Shown here: in pieces, positions 1 to 6,133 of the stretch
How the letters are laid out: each line of letters begins with the position of its first letter
Position numbering within the stretch: the stretch's first letter is position 1
Assembly: GCF_008520265.1 (NCBI RefSeq)
Contig: NZ_VIQM01000006.1
Coordinates: 1 to 64,000, forward strand
DNA length: 64,000 bases
From: Sphingobacterium cavernae
GTDB lineage: Bacteria; Bacteroidota; Bacteroidia; Sphingobacteriales; Sphingobacteriaceae
Direction: 5' to 3'
Notes under the pieces: model-generated
Told to the model about the DNA's origin: nothing
The model's database searches: none
The model's input: only the letters and a program-made list of their open reading frames with translations
Position numbers and translations under genes: made by a program

Positions 1-21
1 ACATTTCAAACTTTTCTTAAG

Positions 22-160
22 AATTTATAATCAAATTGTCATAAAACATATAAAAATCTATGTTTTCTATTTGTTACTTTGAAAATGTAACTAATTGATT
101 TTTAAGGCAATTACACATTCTGGGTGCCCGCTCAGATGTTATGAGTCAAATGTAAGGAAT
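22..160 (-). ncRNA. Repeat element copy 1, putative small RNA unit
   Basis: First of six related elements. On the minus strand it starts with a -7 box TACATTTG (147-154). It then has the invariant block CTGAGCGGGCACCCAG (120-135), which can fold into a 5 bp stem with one G-U pair. Next comes a GTTAC/GTAAC hairpin (73-91). It ends with an A-rich/T-rich hairpin (AAAACATA/TATGTTTT, 43-66) like an intrinsic terminator. The order of parts is the same in copies 2-5. No known RNA family could be assigned. That it is a transcribed RNA is inferred from the promoter-hairpin-terminator layout. Confidence 0.6.
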
Positions 161-177
161 TAAGGACAAAAAGATAT

Positions 178-1005
178 TTATATAGAATTATTAAAACCTT
201 TATATATATCTTTTAATGCTTTTACAACACTTTCAATAGTTGAATCATCATTTAAAGGATTAACCATTAATCGAACAAATGCACTATTTTCTTCCTTTTG
301 TATATGCTTTTCTAAAATATTATTAAGTCTTTTTACTAAACCCTCATTGCTACTTGCAATTTTTCTCATTTCTCTCCCTAATACAATTGGTCCGATGCTT
401 TCGAAAACTATATTTTTTGTTTCATCAAATAAATCGTTATGATGTTGATATATCATTTCATCATTTAATGTAAAAAAATGGACAACTAGATTCGAGATGT
501 CAGTAGCATCCTTTTGACGATGTTCGGGTCTATCATCGTAAGCAATAAACTTGAGTAAGGCTATTGCAGGTAATGTTGCTACTTTGAATGAATGTCCAGT
601 CTCAAATTCTACATCTTCTATCCCATTATTATATACATCTATTAATCCATCTACACGAATACTGGTCATTCCTTGTCCATTAACAGTGACACTTCCATCA
701 TCTTCAATTTCACCAAATGGTAAAATGTCCACTTGCGTACCATCTGGAGCAATTAGAACAAATGCATTACCTCTATATGGTGTAAATTTTTCAGTATCTA
801 TAAGATACGCTCTGATCCGCTGGTACTCATCTTCATTACACACCAATACAGCATAATCAACATCTTTTGTTGTTCTAAAACTCATGTTACCTTTTTCGTA
901 CCATACTTGTCTAGCTAATGCGCCTATTAAGTAAAAGTCTATATTTAATTGATTAAAGCTGCGCTCCACTATATCAAATATATGTTTAAGTTCTCCGTGT
1001 CTCAT
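178..1005 (-). CDS. Nucleotidyltransferase, AbiEii-like toxin of a type IV TA pair
   Basis: Protein of 275 residues with a nucleotidyltransferase fold. The N-terminal part shows IGALARQVW (about 27-35) followed by TTKDVDYAV (about 45-53), whose D-x-D carries the likely metal-binding aspartates. A third acidic strand follows at QVDILPF (about 91-97). This arrangement matches the AbiEii/MNT-type nucleotidyltransferases that act as toxins by modifying RNA or protein targets. It lies one base downstream of an AbiEi-like gene, the usual antitoxin-toxin order. No signal peptide or membrane segment is seen, so it is cytoplasmic. Whether this copy is toxic, and its substrate, are not shown by sequence. 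Confidence 0.75.
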   Translation of the reverse strand: MRHGELKHIFDIVERSFNQLNIDFYLIGALARQVWYEKGNMSFRTTKDVDYAVLVCNEDEYQRIRAYLIDTEKFTPYRGNAFVLIAPDGTQVDILPFGEIEDDGSVTVNGQGMTSIRVDGLIDVYNNGIEDVEFETGHSFKVATLPAIALLKFIAYDDRPEHRQKDATDISNLVVHFFTLNDEMIYQHHNDLFDETKNIVFESIGPIVLGREMRKIASSNEGLVKRLNNILEKHIQKEENSAFVRLMVNPLNDDSTIESVVKALKDIYKGFNNSI

Positions 1006-1006
1006 A

Positions 1007-2017
1007 TTAGGAAAAATCTGCTTTTAAATAACTGTCAAAAATCGATTCTGCAACCTCTATATTTCTTGGATCTTGACTAATGATTAAATCAGCATAAATT
1101 AATATTGGTGGCGCACAGTATTTCTCTAAATTATACGCTTCTTGCCAAAAATGCTGTATGATTTCAATATCACCTTTAGAGTCGGGTACAAGCATCATTT
1201 TTGTCATAAGCTCCATCTTCGATAATTTGGTGTAAAGTGTTTTTATTTCGGGTTCAATATAATTTGACATTATGTTCGCACCAGCTTCTCCTCCCCATAC
1301 ATCACCAGGTGCAAGTTGTTGCTCTTTCCAATATTTATTATTTTTTAAAAACCGATAGCGCCCTACCATTAGTTTTGGTTTCAAGGTCTCGCCATAGCCT
1401 GTAATCCATCGGTCTAGTAGCTCTCGTTTACGAGTTATTATATATTTATTTCTATTTTTAGCGATTAGATAACCGGCTTCTTGTAAATTATTTATAACTA
1501 AAGGAACGTTGCCTAGTGCTACATTTGCTCGATGAGCAATTTCCCTATAAGACATATTTAAAGCGTTCTTTTCAGTAAGCAATAAAAAGACTATTTTAAG
1601 TCCAGTAGGAGTAAATGCTCTGTTAGGTTTTTCTTTTTCCACTGTTGGTATTCTGTTTCCCTCAATAAAAATATAGCAGCTCTCGTTCCGGAAATAAAAA
1701 TTTCCAGCTATATCTAAATACGCTATATTTTCATTTCTTAGCATTTCCTTAGCTTTAGGAAAAATGTTTTGTGCTAAGAGTAAGAACATATCATTTACGT
1801 TAGCACGAGCTTTAATTAGTTCTATATGTGTGTGGCGGATTTCTTTCTTTATGTCCGTTTTAAAACTAATTCTATTTTCGCCTAAAGAAATTGTCAATAT
1901 TCCATCTATTCCTGTATTTTTAGTATGTTCTAAGAATTCCCACTCTCCATATATACCCGCTACATTTTGGAGATTGTTCAATGCTTTATTTACCGTCTTG
2001 ATTTCCTGTTGAGACAT
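1007..2017 (-). CDS. AbiEi-like antitoxin / winged-helix regulator
   Basis: Protein of 336 residues. The central part (about 130-200) reads as a winged helix: a helix around SYREIAHRANVALGNV, a recognition-helix region NVPLVINNLQEAGYL, then a basic wing. The N-terminal region (about 1-125) resembles the restriction-endonuclease-like part found in relatives annotated as type IV TA AbiEi-family antitoxins. It precedes the nucleotidyltransferase with a one-base gap, so the two are one operon, and antitoxins of this class usually bind their own promoter. The leader upstream (2018-2190) ends at repeat copy 2, whose -7 box could also drive this operon if the element's terminator leaks. The family call rests on context plus the HTH. 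Confidence 0.7.
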   Translation of the reverse strand: MSQQEIKTVNKALNNLQNVAGIYGEWEFLEHTKNTGIDGILTISLGENRISFKTDIKKEIRHTHIELIKARANVNDMFLLLAQNIFPKAKEMLRNENIAYLDIAGNFYFRNESCYIFIEGNRIPTVEKEKPNRAFTPTGLKIVFLLLTEKNALNMSYREIAHRANVALGNVPLVINNLQEAGYLIAKNRNKYIITRKRELLDRWITGYGETLKPKLMVGRYRFLKNNKYWKEQQLAPGDVWGGEAGANIMSNYIEPEIKTLYTKLSKMELMTKMMLVPDSKGDIEIIQHFWQEAYNLEKYCAPPILIYADLIISQDPRNIEVAESIFDSYLKADFS

Positions 2018-2190
2018 TGGTTGTTCATTTTATTGCAGCGTTCACGTTACGTGAACAATCAAATTTAATGAACATTATTTAATAATCAAAGAAATATTAT
2101 ATGTTTAAAACTTGAATTAAATATATAAGAGTTTAGTTCGTGGATAATAAACATATAATGGTTCTATTATCCGGATATTATCTAACTTCA

Positions 2191-2326
2191 TATAATCGGA
2201 TTGTCAAAAAACAAAGGAAATACTGTGTTTTCTATTTGTTACTTTAAAATCGTAACTAATTGATTTTTACACTAATTGAACATTCTGGGTGCCCGCTCAG
2301 TTTGTTTTGTGATAAAGGTAAGTAAT
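2191..2326 (-). ncRNA. Repeat element copy 2, putative small RNA unit
   Basis: Same layout as copy 1 on the minus strand: -7 box TACCTTTA (2313-2320), the invariant CTGAGCGGGCACCCAG block (2285-2300), a GTTAC/GTAAC hairpin (2238-2255) and an AAAACA/TGTTTT terminator-like end with a following T-run (2205-2232). It fills most of the 342-base gap between the AbiE-like operon and the thioredoxin-fold gene. The rest of that gap (2018-2190) is AT-rich and I see no other feature in it. Confidence 0.6.
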
Positions 2327-2359
2327 TATTAAAACTTAGTGGGAATAATAGGATGATTG

Positions 2360-3220
2360 TCATTGATATTTGGTCAAGGTTGATCCAATTTTATCTATAT
2401 TTCCCCAATAAACAATTTTACCTTCTGGATTTAAAATTATTGTAAGAGGAATTGGTGCTTGACCAAACATTTCATACATATCCTCGATTTTTGAAACTTT
2501 AAGAAAAGTCAGATTTATACCATATTGGGATAAATATAAGGAATCAGTTCCTAATGTATCCTTACTCATAGGAATATTGACTGAGTAAAATTTTATTTTT
2601 TCATTACTTGAAAATTTTTCATATTGAAGCTTCAAAGAAGGTAAATATCTGGGAGTATACGGACAACTTGTATTCCATATAAAGAATACGGATGTTTTTC
2701 CTATAAAGTTTTTATTACTGAGTCGAACATTTTCTTTGTAAAATGTGAAATGCGGAGCATCTTTTAATGTTTCCCCTGTTCCAAAAGTCCTGTAAATCAT
2801 AAAGTCTTGCCATATTTTTGAAAATGTTGTAAATACCCATACACTTAATAGAATTGGTATAATTAGAATATAAAACTTATAAAATTTGTTATTTACCATA
2901 TCTGAAATATACCCCAATGTTATCCCAATTACTGGTGCAAAAACTAACCCTGGGAAATAATCCAATAATTGAAAGAAAAACGAAAGGATGACCAATATTA
3001 TAAATGGTAATAATACTAGAATTGATTTTATATTTTTTTCCTTTTGTAGGAGAGTCTTTTTTAAAATTAAATATGAGAATATAAAATATGAAAATAGACT
3101 AACAACAATATTTGTGTGGAAGTTATAATAGCTTCTAACTAAAGGTATAACTGATAGACAAATAATTAGTAAAACAAAAGACAGAATAGGATACTTCCAA
3201 TATTTTTTGAGATTTTGCAT
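2360..3220 (-). CDS. Membrane protein with C-terminal thioredoxin-like domain lacking one Cys
   Basis: Protein of 286 residues. The first ~135 residues hold several hydrophobic segments (about 11-29, 35-53, 66-84, 88-106, 116-133), so it is an inner-membrane protein. The C-terminal ~130 residues are a TlpA/redoxin-like domain: TSVFFIWNTSCPYTPR occupies the active-site position and APIPLTIIL supplies the cis-proline loop. The usual CxxC is CPYT here, so only the first cysteine remains. This argues against classical disulfide exchange and leaves a peroxiredoxin-like, mixed-disulfide or non-catalytic role. It stands alone between repeat copies 2 and 3. Confidence 0.65.
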   Translation of the reverse strand: MQNLKKYWKYPILSFVLLIICLSVIPLVRSYYNFHTNIVVSLFSYFIFSYLILKKTLLQKEKNIKSILVLLPFIILVILSFFFQLLDYFPGLVFAPVIGITLGYISDMVNNKFYKFYILIIPILLSVWVFTTFSKIWQDFMIYRTFGTGETLKDAPHFTFYKENVRLSNKNFIGKTSVFFIWNTSCPYTPRYLPSLKLQYEKFSSNEKIKFYSVNIPMSKDTLGTDSLYLSQYGINLTFLKVSKIEDMYEMFGQAPIPLTIILNPEGKIVYWGNIDKIGSTLTKYQ

Positions 3221-3323
3221 AAATTATGATTTAATTGGATAATCATAATTATGATGAATTAGTTAGGGTTATTCCATAAATTATTTTTCAACAATATACT
3301 TTAGAATGGGTGAATTGTATTGG

Positions 3324-3446
3324 GATTGTCAAAAAACATAGAGAAATCTATGTTTTCCATTTGTTACTTTTAAAACACAACTCATTGATTTTTAGAGTTA
3401 TTTAATTTTCTGGGTGCCCGCTCAGTTATTATTTGACAAAGATACT
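3324..3446 (-). ncRNA. Repeat element copy 3, putative small RNA unit
   Basis: This copy has the clearest terminator: on the minus strand AAAACATAGA pairs perfectly with TCTATGTTTT (3331-3355) and is followed by Ts. The -7 box is TATCTTTG (3437-3444), the invariant CTGAGCGGGCACCCAG block is at 3410-3425, and the middle hairpin is GTTGT/GTAAC with two G-U pairs (3363-3382). Pairing kept through G-U changes supports an RNA-level structure. A further stretch just left of it (3269-3310) resembles sequence beside copy 6. Confidence 0.62.
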
Positions 3447-3523
3447 AATGATATAATTGATTTAGAGTCATTGTTTTTGAAAACGCTTATCTTCTAAAAA
3501 ATAATACGATTATAGTATTTTAT

Positions 3524-3531
3524 TATATTTG
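3524..3531 (+). promoter_or_regulatory. -7 promoter box of the PH-like membrane gene
   Basis: TATATTTG matches the Bacteroidota -7 consensus TAnnTTTG. It ends only four bases before the ATG at 3536, so if used it gives a leaderless or nearly leaderless mRNA. No convincing -33 TTG lies at the usual spacing. Confidence 0.4.
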
Positions 3532-3535
3532 GAGT

Positions 3536-4039
3536 ATGAGTCTTAAGCTAACATTTTGGAGCCATTTTAGAAATTTATGGATTCTACTATTTTACTTTAT
3601 TTTGATGTATTTTGTTCTGTGGGCTAGTGATTTTGAGCAGGGAGTTTTTCTTTTAGCGATTTTTGGGGCTATGGCACTAATTATTCCCACTCTAATAATA
3701 CATTTAAATCATAATCAGTACTGTAAAAATCGGACTGTTGTATTATTACAAGATATGATAAAAATTGAAAGTAAACATGAAGTAATCACTATACCAATTA
3801 ATGATATTGTTGAGGTGAAGATATTTATGTCGAGCACTAGATATTCGAGCTTAAGTATTCAAAGTTTTCCATTTGAAAATTACTTTTATTGTAAGATCGA
3901 AACAAATTCAAATACTACATACTATCTTCCTAGTCTTTTTTCGGATAAACTAGATAAACTTTTACAAGAAAAATATAATGTAGATACTAAATATAACAGA
4001 ATATATTATCCTTACATCAATAATGAAAATATAGGTTAA
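3536..4039 (+). CDS. Small membrane protein with PH-like (YcxB-type) domain
   Basis: Protein of 167 residues. Two hydrophobic helices (about 13-31 and 37-57) are followed by a soluble ~100-residue tail with alternating beta strands (VLLQDMIKIES, VITIPINDIVEVKIF, FYCKIETNSNTTYYLPS) and a terminal helix. This is the pattern of bacterial PH-like or YcxB-type membrane proteins. No catalytic motif is visible and no function can be given. It is the only plus-strand gene between repeat copies 3 and 4, with no operon partner. Very low GC, like its neighbours in this island. Confidence 0.55.
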   Translation: MSLKLTFWSHFRNLWILLFYFILMYFVLWASDFEQGVFLLAIFGAMALIIPTLIIHLNHNQYCKNRTVVLLQDMIKIESKHEVITIPINDIVEVKIFMSSTRYSSLSIQSFPFENYFYCKIETNSNTTYYLPSLFSDKLDKLLQEKYNVDTKYNRIYYPYINNENIG

Positions 4040-4062
4040 ATAAGTTGAAAAAAATAGTTTAT

Positions 4063-4200
4063 TTTATAATCCAATTGTCAAAAAACAAGGTTAAATCTAT
4101 GTTTTTCATTTGTTACTTTAAAAATATAACCTACTGATTTTTAGGCTAATTAAACATTCTGGGTGCCCGCTCAGTTGTTATAGGGCAAAGGTAAGGAATT
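4063..4200 (-). ncRNA. Repeat element copy 4, putative small RNA unit
   Basis: Minus-strand layout: -7 box TACCTTTG (4186-4193), invariant CTGAGCGGGCACCCAG block (4159-4174), GTTAT/GTAAC hairpin with one G-U pair (4112-4129), terminator-like AAAACA/TGTTTT end (4080-4106). The gene to its left is on the plus strand and convergent, so this copy cannot be a 5' leader for it. That favours an independent RNA over a riboswitch-like leader. The WYL regulator gene ends 12 bases to its right. Confidence 0.62.
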
Positions 4201-4211
4201 AAATAAGCGAT

Positions 4212-5237
4212 TTAAATGTAATTATTTTCATAATTGGCCAAAGATTTTTCTAATCTTCGTTTTATAAAATTTTTTAATCGAGGAGGAGAGATAACTTTTA
4301 TATTTTCTCCAAAACCTAAAATCTCACGTTCTAATTCAAAGTTCAAAACCACATCTATGCGTATAATGATACTTCCATCTTCTCTTTTTTTGAGAATTTG
4401 TTGGGATGGATGTATAGGCTTGGTTTCTACATAAGGAGCATTGTATGCATCTATTTCGAGAATGACACGTTGACCTCTGTCACGACTAGTTTTTGTAACA
4501 CCGATGGTGTCTTCGAAATAACGTTCAAAATCTATTCCTTCGTAAGGTACAAATCCGGATTTTGCCATTTCTTCAATTTCAAGTATTCGATCTAAAGCCA
4601 AAGTTATTAAAACGGTTCCCTTTTTAGGTTTACAGATCAAAAACCAACGGTTTCGGTATTCCTTTAATAAGTAAGGAAAATAAACTTGTTGCGTTTCTGC
4701 TTTAGACTTGAAAGATTTGTAGGATATTAATAAGGGTATCTCGTCACGAATGGCTTTGTGTATTGCTGTAATCCACTCTAAACCTTTGAGTAGCTTATTG
4801 CTTTCTAATTGTATAGCTACTTTTTTATTTCCTTCGGATTTACTCAAATTGGACTCTAAACGAACAATCAAATCACTCATTTCTTCAAAATGAGTGAAAC
4901 CATTCATATATTTCAAAAAATCTACAGCATCTTTCATTTTACCTAAATCAGCATCAGTCATTGGAGAATTATTAATACTGTAACTAGGGTCTGAGTAAGT
5001 GTAGTATTTTCTATCTACCACCACAATTGGTGCATTATAAGCAAGCTTATTAGAACGCATAAACTGTATGTCACCTTGCACCGTTCGTTTGCTGACTCCA
5101 GATGTAATACCCTCGTATTCATATAATGCATCTGCAATTTTTATCATCAAATCTTCCAATGTCCACTTTCTATGGCGCTGTCTGAGGAAGTGATCTATAG
5201 TTTTATAACGTATAAGTGCAAGTTTATTTACAGACAT
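4212..5237 (-). CDS. WYL-domain transcriptional regulator of the RNA-repair locus
   Basis: Protein of 341 residues. The N-terminal ~65 residues form an HTH (LALIRYKTIDHFLRQ, then KWTLEDLMIKIADALYEY and SKRTVQGDIQFMRSNK). A WYL ligand-sensing domain covers about 165-250 with the typical core LLISYKSF...YFPYLLKEYRNRWFLICK. A C-terminal WCX-like extension follows. WYL regulators sense nucleic-acid or nucleotide ligands in several defence and DNA-damage systems. It is transcribed away from the slipin-rtcB operon across a ~900 bp spacer. A dyad at its own -33 region (5290-5308) is repeated at the facing promoter (5423-5441), so it probably regulates both sides. It takes the place held by RtcR in proteobacterial rtcBA operons. 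Confidence 0.85.
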   Translation of the reverse strand: MSVNKLALIRYKTIDHFLRQRHRKWTLEDLMIKIADALYEYEGITSGVSKRTVQGDIQFMRSNKLAYNAPIVVVDRKYYTYSDPSYSINNSPMTDADLGKMKDAVDFLKYMNGFTHFEEMSDLIVRLESNLSKSEGNKKVAIQLESNKLLKGLEWITAIHKAIRDEIPLLISYKSFKSKAETQQVYFPYLLKEYRNRWFLICKPKKGTVLITLALDRILEIEEMAKSGFVPYEGIDFERYFEDTIGVTKTSRDRGQRVILEIDAYNAPYVETKPIHPSQQILKKREDGSIIIRIDVVLNFELEREILGFGENIKVISPPRLKNFIKRRLEKSLANYENNYI

Positions 5238-5265
5238 GGCTATTTGTGTGCTTTAAATACAGTAT

Positions 5266-5299
5266 TAAATGTAAGGACAATTATTTTACTACGCAAAGG
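5266..5299 (-). promoter_or_regulatory. Predicted promoter of the WYL regulator
   Basis: On the minus strand a TTTG (about 5294-5297) is followed after 20 bases by TACATTTA (about 5266-5273). This is the -33/-7 spacing expected in Bacteroidota, about 30 bases before the regulator ATG. The dyad at 5290-5308 overlaps the -33 element, consistent with autoregulation. Confidence 0.5.
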
Positions 5300-5308
5300 A
5301 CTTGCGTA
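5290..5308. promoter_or_regulatory. Dyad operator O1 (TACGCAA-N5-TTGCGTA)
   Basis: Perfect 7 bp inverted repeat with a 5 bp spacer, overlapping the predicted -33 box of the WYL gene. A near-identical copy lies at 5423-5441. Shared motif, spacing and location at two divergent promoters mark it as the likely binding site of the WYL regulator. Binding is inferred. Confidence 0.65.
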
Positions 5309-5422
5309 ATTATTCACTAACAAACCTCATTTTTGTAATAAATATTGTTTTATTAAAAATTATACAACTGATTTTAAGTAAATTATCTGTTTATACGAAA
5401 TTTATTTCATTAATTGTTTTAC

Positions 5423-5441
5423 TGCGCAAAACTGTTGCGTA
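5423..5441. promoter_or_regulatory. Dyad operator O2 (TGCGCAA-N5-TTGCGTA)
   Basis: Second copy of the dyad, one mismatch from O1 and with the same 5 bp spacer. It sits immediately upstream of a -7-like box GACCTTTG (5444-5451), placing a bound protein between the polymerase contact regions. It faces the structured RNA and the slipin-rtcB operon. Confidence 0.65.
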
Positions 5442-5443
5442 TA

Positions 5444-5451
5444 GACCTTTG
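5444..5451 (+). promoter_or_regulatory. Predicted -7 box for the structured RNA and repair operon
   Basis: GACCTTTG differs from TAnnTTTG at one position. Transcription would start near 5458-5462, just before the first hairpin of the RNA. The nearest upstream TTG (5414-5416) is 27 bases away, longer than the usual ~20. This suggests an activated promoter rather than a constitutive one. Confidence 0.45.
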
Positions 5452-5622
5452 CATCTTTGTAATGTCAGCTAAGTTGAATGAGTTCTTTGATTATAATGAA
5501 GCGAAAAGCTTATAAAGATATGTGCACAAACGTGCACAAAGAAACCACAAAGCTCGAATGCTTGTCCTAGTCTCTTGTTTCTGTATAGCAAGATAGTGTT
5601 GATTCCATAGAATACAATATAC

Positions 5623-5685
5623 TGACATAGCAAGAGGACAGTGGTGTTAATGCTAGGGTCGTAGGTTCGAATCCTACTTTTGTCA
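5623..5685 (+). ncRNA. tRNA-like module 1 (T-arm, no D-arm)
   Basis: Acceptor-like stem TGACA (5623-5627) with TGTCA (5681-5685), directly followed by stem TAGCA (5628-5632) with TGCTA (5651-5655) closing an 18-nt loop. Then a 5-nt variable-like segment and a perfect T-arm (5661-5677: GTAGG, loop TTCGAAT, CCTAC). A D-arm, a 7-nt anticodon loop and an encoded CCA are all missing, so it cannot be a translating tRNA. Confidence 0.6.
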
Positions 5686-5696
5686 TAGACGAAATA

Positions 5697-5742
5697 ACTC
5701 AGTGGGTAGAGTATAGCCAAAAAAGGCGGGTTCGAGTCCCGC
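5697..5742 (+). ncRNA. tRNA-like module 2 (D-arm plus T-arm, no anticodon arm)
   Basis: D-arm ACTC/GAGT with loop AGTGGGTA (5697-5712) and a perfect T-arm (5726-5742: GCGGG, loop TTCGAGT, CCCGC) are joined by only 13 bases containing an A6 run. The conserved GG of the D-loop and the TTCGA of the T-loop could form the tRNA elbow. There is no anticodon arm and no clear acceptor stem. This elbow-only arrangement recalls Y-RNA tRNA-like domains. Confidence 0.6.
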
Positions 5743-5840
5743 ACACATCTGTCACATGTGTCATCGGTTGGAGGAACGAAAGTTCCATTTTTGAAGTTTA
5801 GACTTTCTTTCAAAAAGTCACCATAAGCTTTTCGTCTCTT

Positions 5841-6133
5841 GTTCGGTTGTTGAATTGCTTTAATTAAAGTATGAAAATAACAAATCGGCTTGCTTCTTAG
5901 CAGAATAGAACAAGTTTGTTAAACATATTCGTATGTAATCTCTAGGGAAATCTTTGGTCGTAGATCATCGAAATATAATAGATGAATACTCGTGTGGCTT
6001 AGTAAACTCCTTCTGTACTCCGTAGCGAACTGATGAGCAAGACTCGAAAGGCTTTTTTAGAAGAATTGAGGTATGAATAGTTAGAATTAGGAGTTCAACT
6101 GTTCAAATAATTAAAAACATTAAAATCAATAAT
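5841..6133 (+). other. Remaining leader upstream of slipin
   Basis: AT-rich leader between the structured RNA and the slipin ATG. It contains small hairpins (for example TCATC/GATGA around 5966-5985) but no ORF with coding signals, no second -7 box I trust and no clear terminator. It is probably part of the operon's long 5' untranslated region. Confidence 0.4.

Larger units (their letters stand above)
5460..5840 (+). ncRNA. Structured RNA with two tRNA-like modules, leader of the RNA-repair operon
   Basis: A 13 bp long-range stem (5501-5513 with 5823-5835) encloses several local structures. These are a GTGCAC-AAAC-GTGCAC hairpin (5522-5537), a D-arm-less tRNA-like fold (5623-5685), a second module with a D-arm and a T-arm (5697-5742), an ACACAT/ATGTGT hairpin (5743-5761), a GGAAC-GAAA-GTTCC hairpin (5773-5786) and a TTTTTGAA/TTCAAAAA stem (5788-5816). 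Both T-arms have perfect 5 bp stems and TTCGAAT or TTCGAGT loops. No terminator follows before slipin, so it may be processed from the operon leader. Known parallel: Salmonella YrlA, a Y RNA with a tRNA-like part, is encoded next to rsr-rtcBA. No Rsr/Ro gene is present here. Decayed tRNA genes are the alternative explanation. Confidence 0.65.

Noticed and set aside
5623..5742. Functional tRNA genes
   Set aside because: No anticodon loop, incomplete D and acceptor arms, no CCA. Only the T-arms and one D-arm are intact.
5469..5813. Minus-strand ORF of 114 codons across the tRNA-like RNA
   Set aside because: It contains RDSNPP and SRIRTYDPS, the usual false translation of antisense T-arms. No start context and no homologous protein pattern.
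6030..6049. CTGATGAG ... CTCGAAA resembling a hammerhead ribozyme core
   Set aside because: Stem II would have at most one or two pairs, and no partner for stem III (GCCT-H) or stem I is found at the right places. Probably chance.
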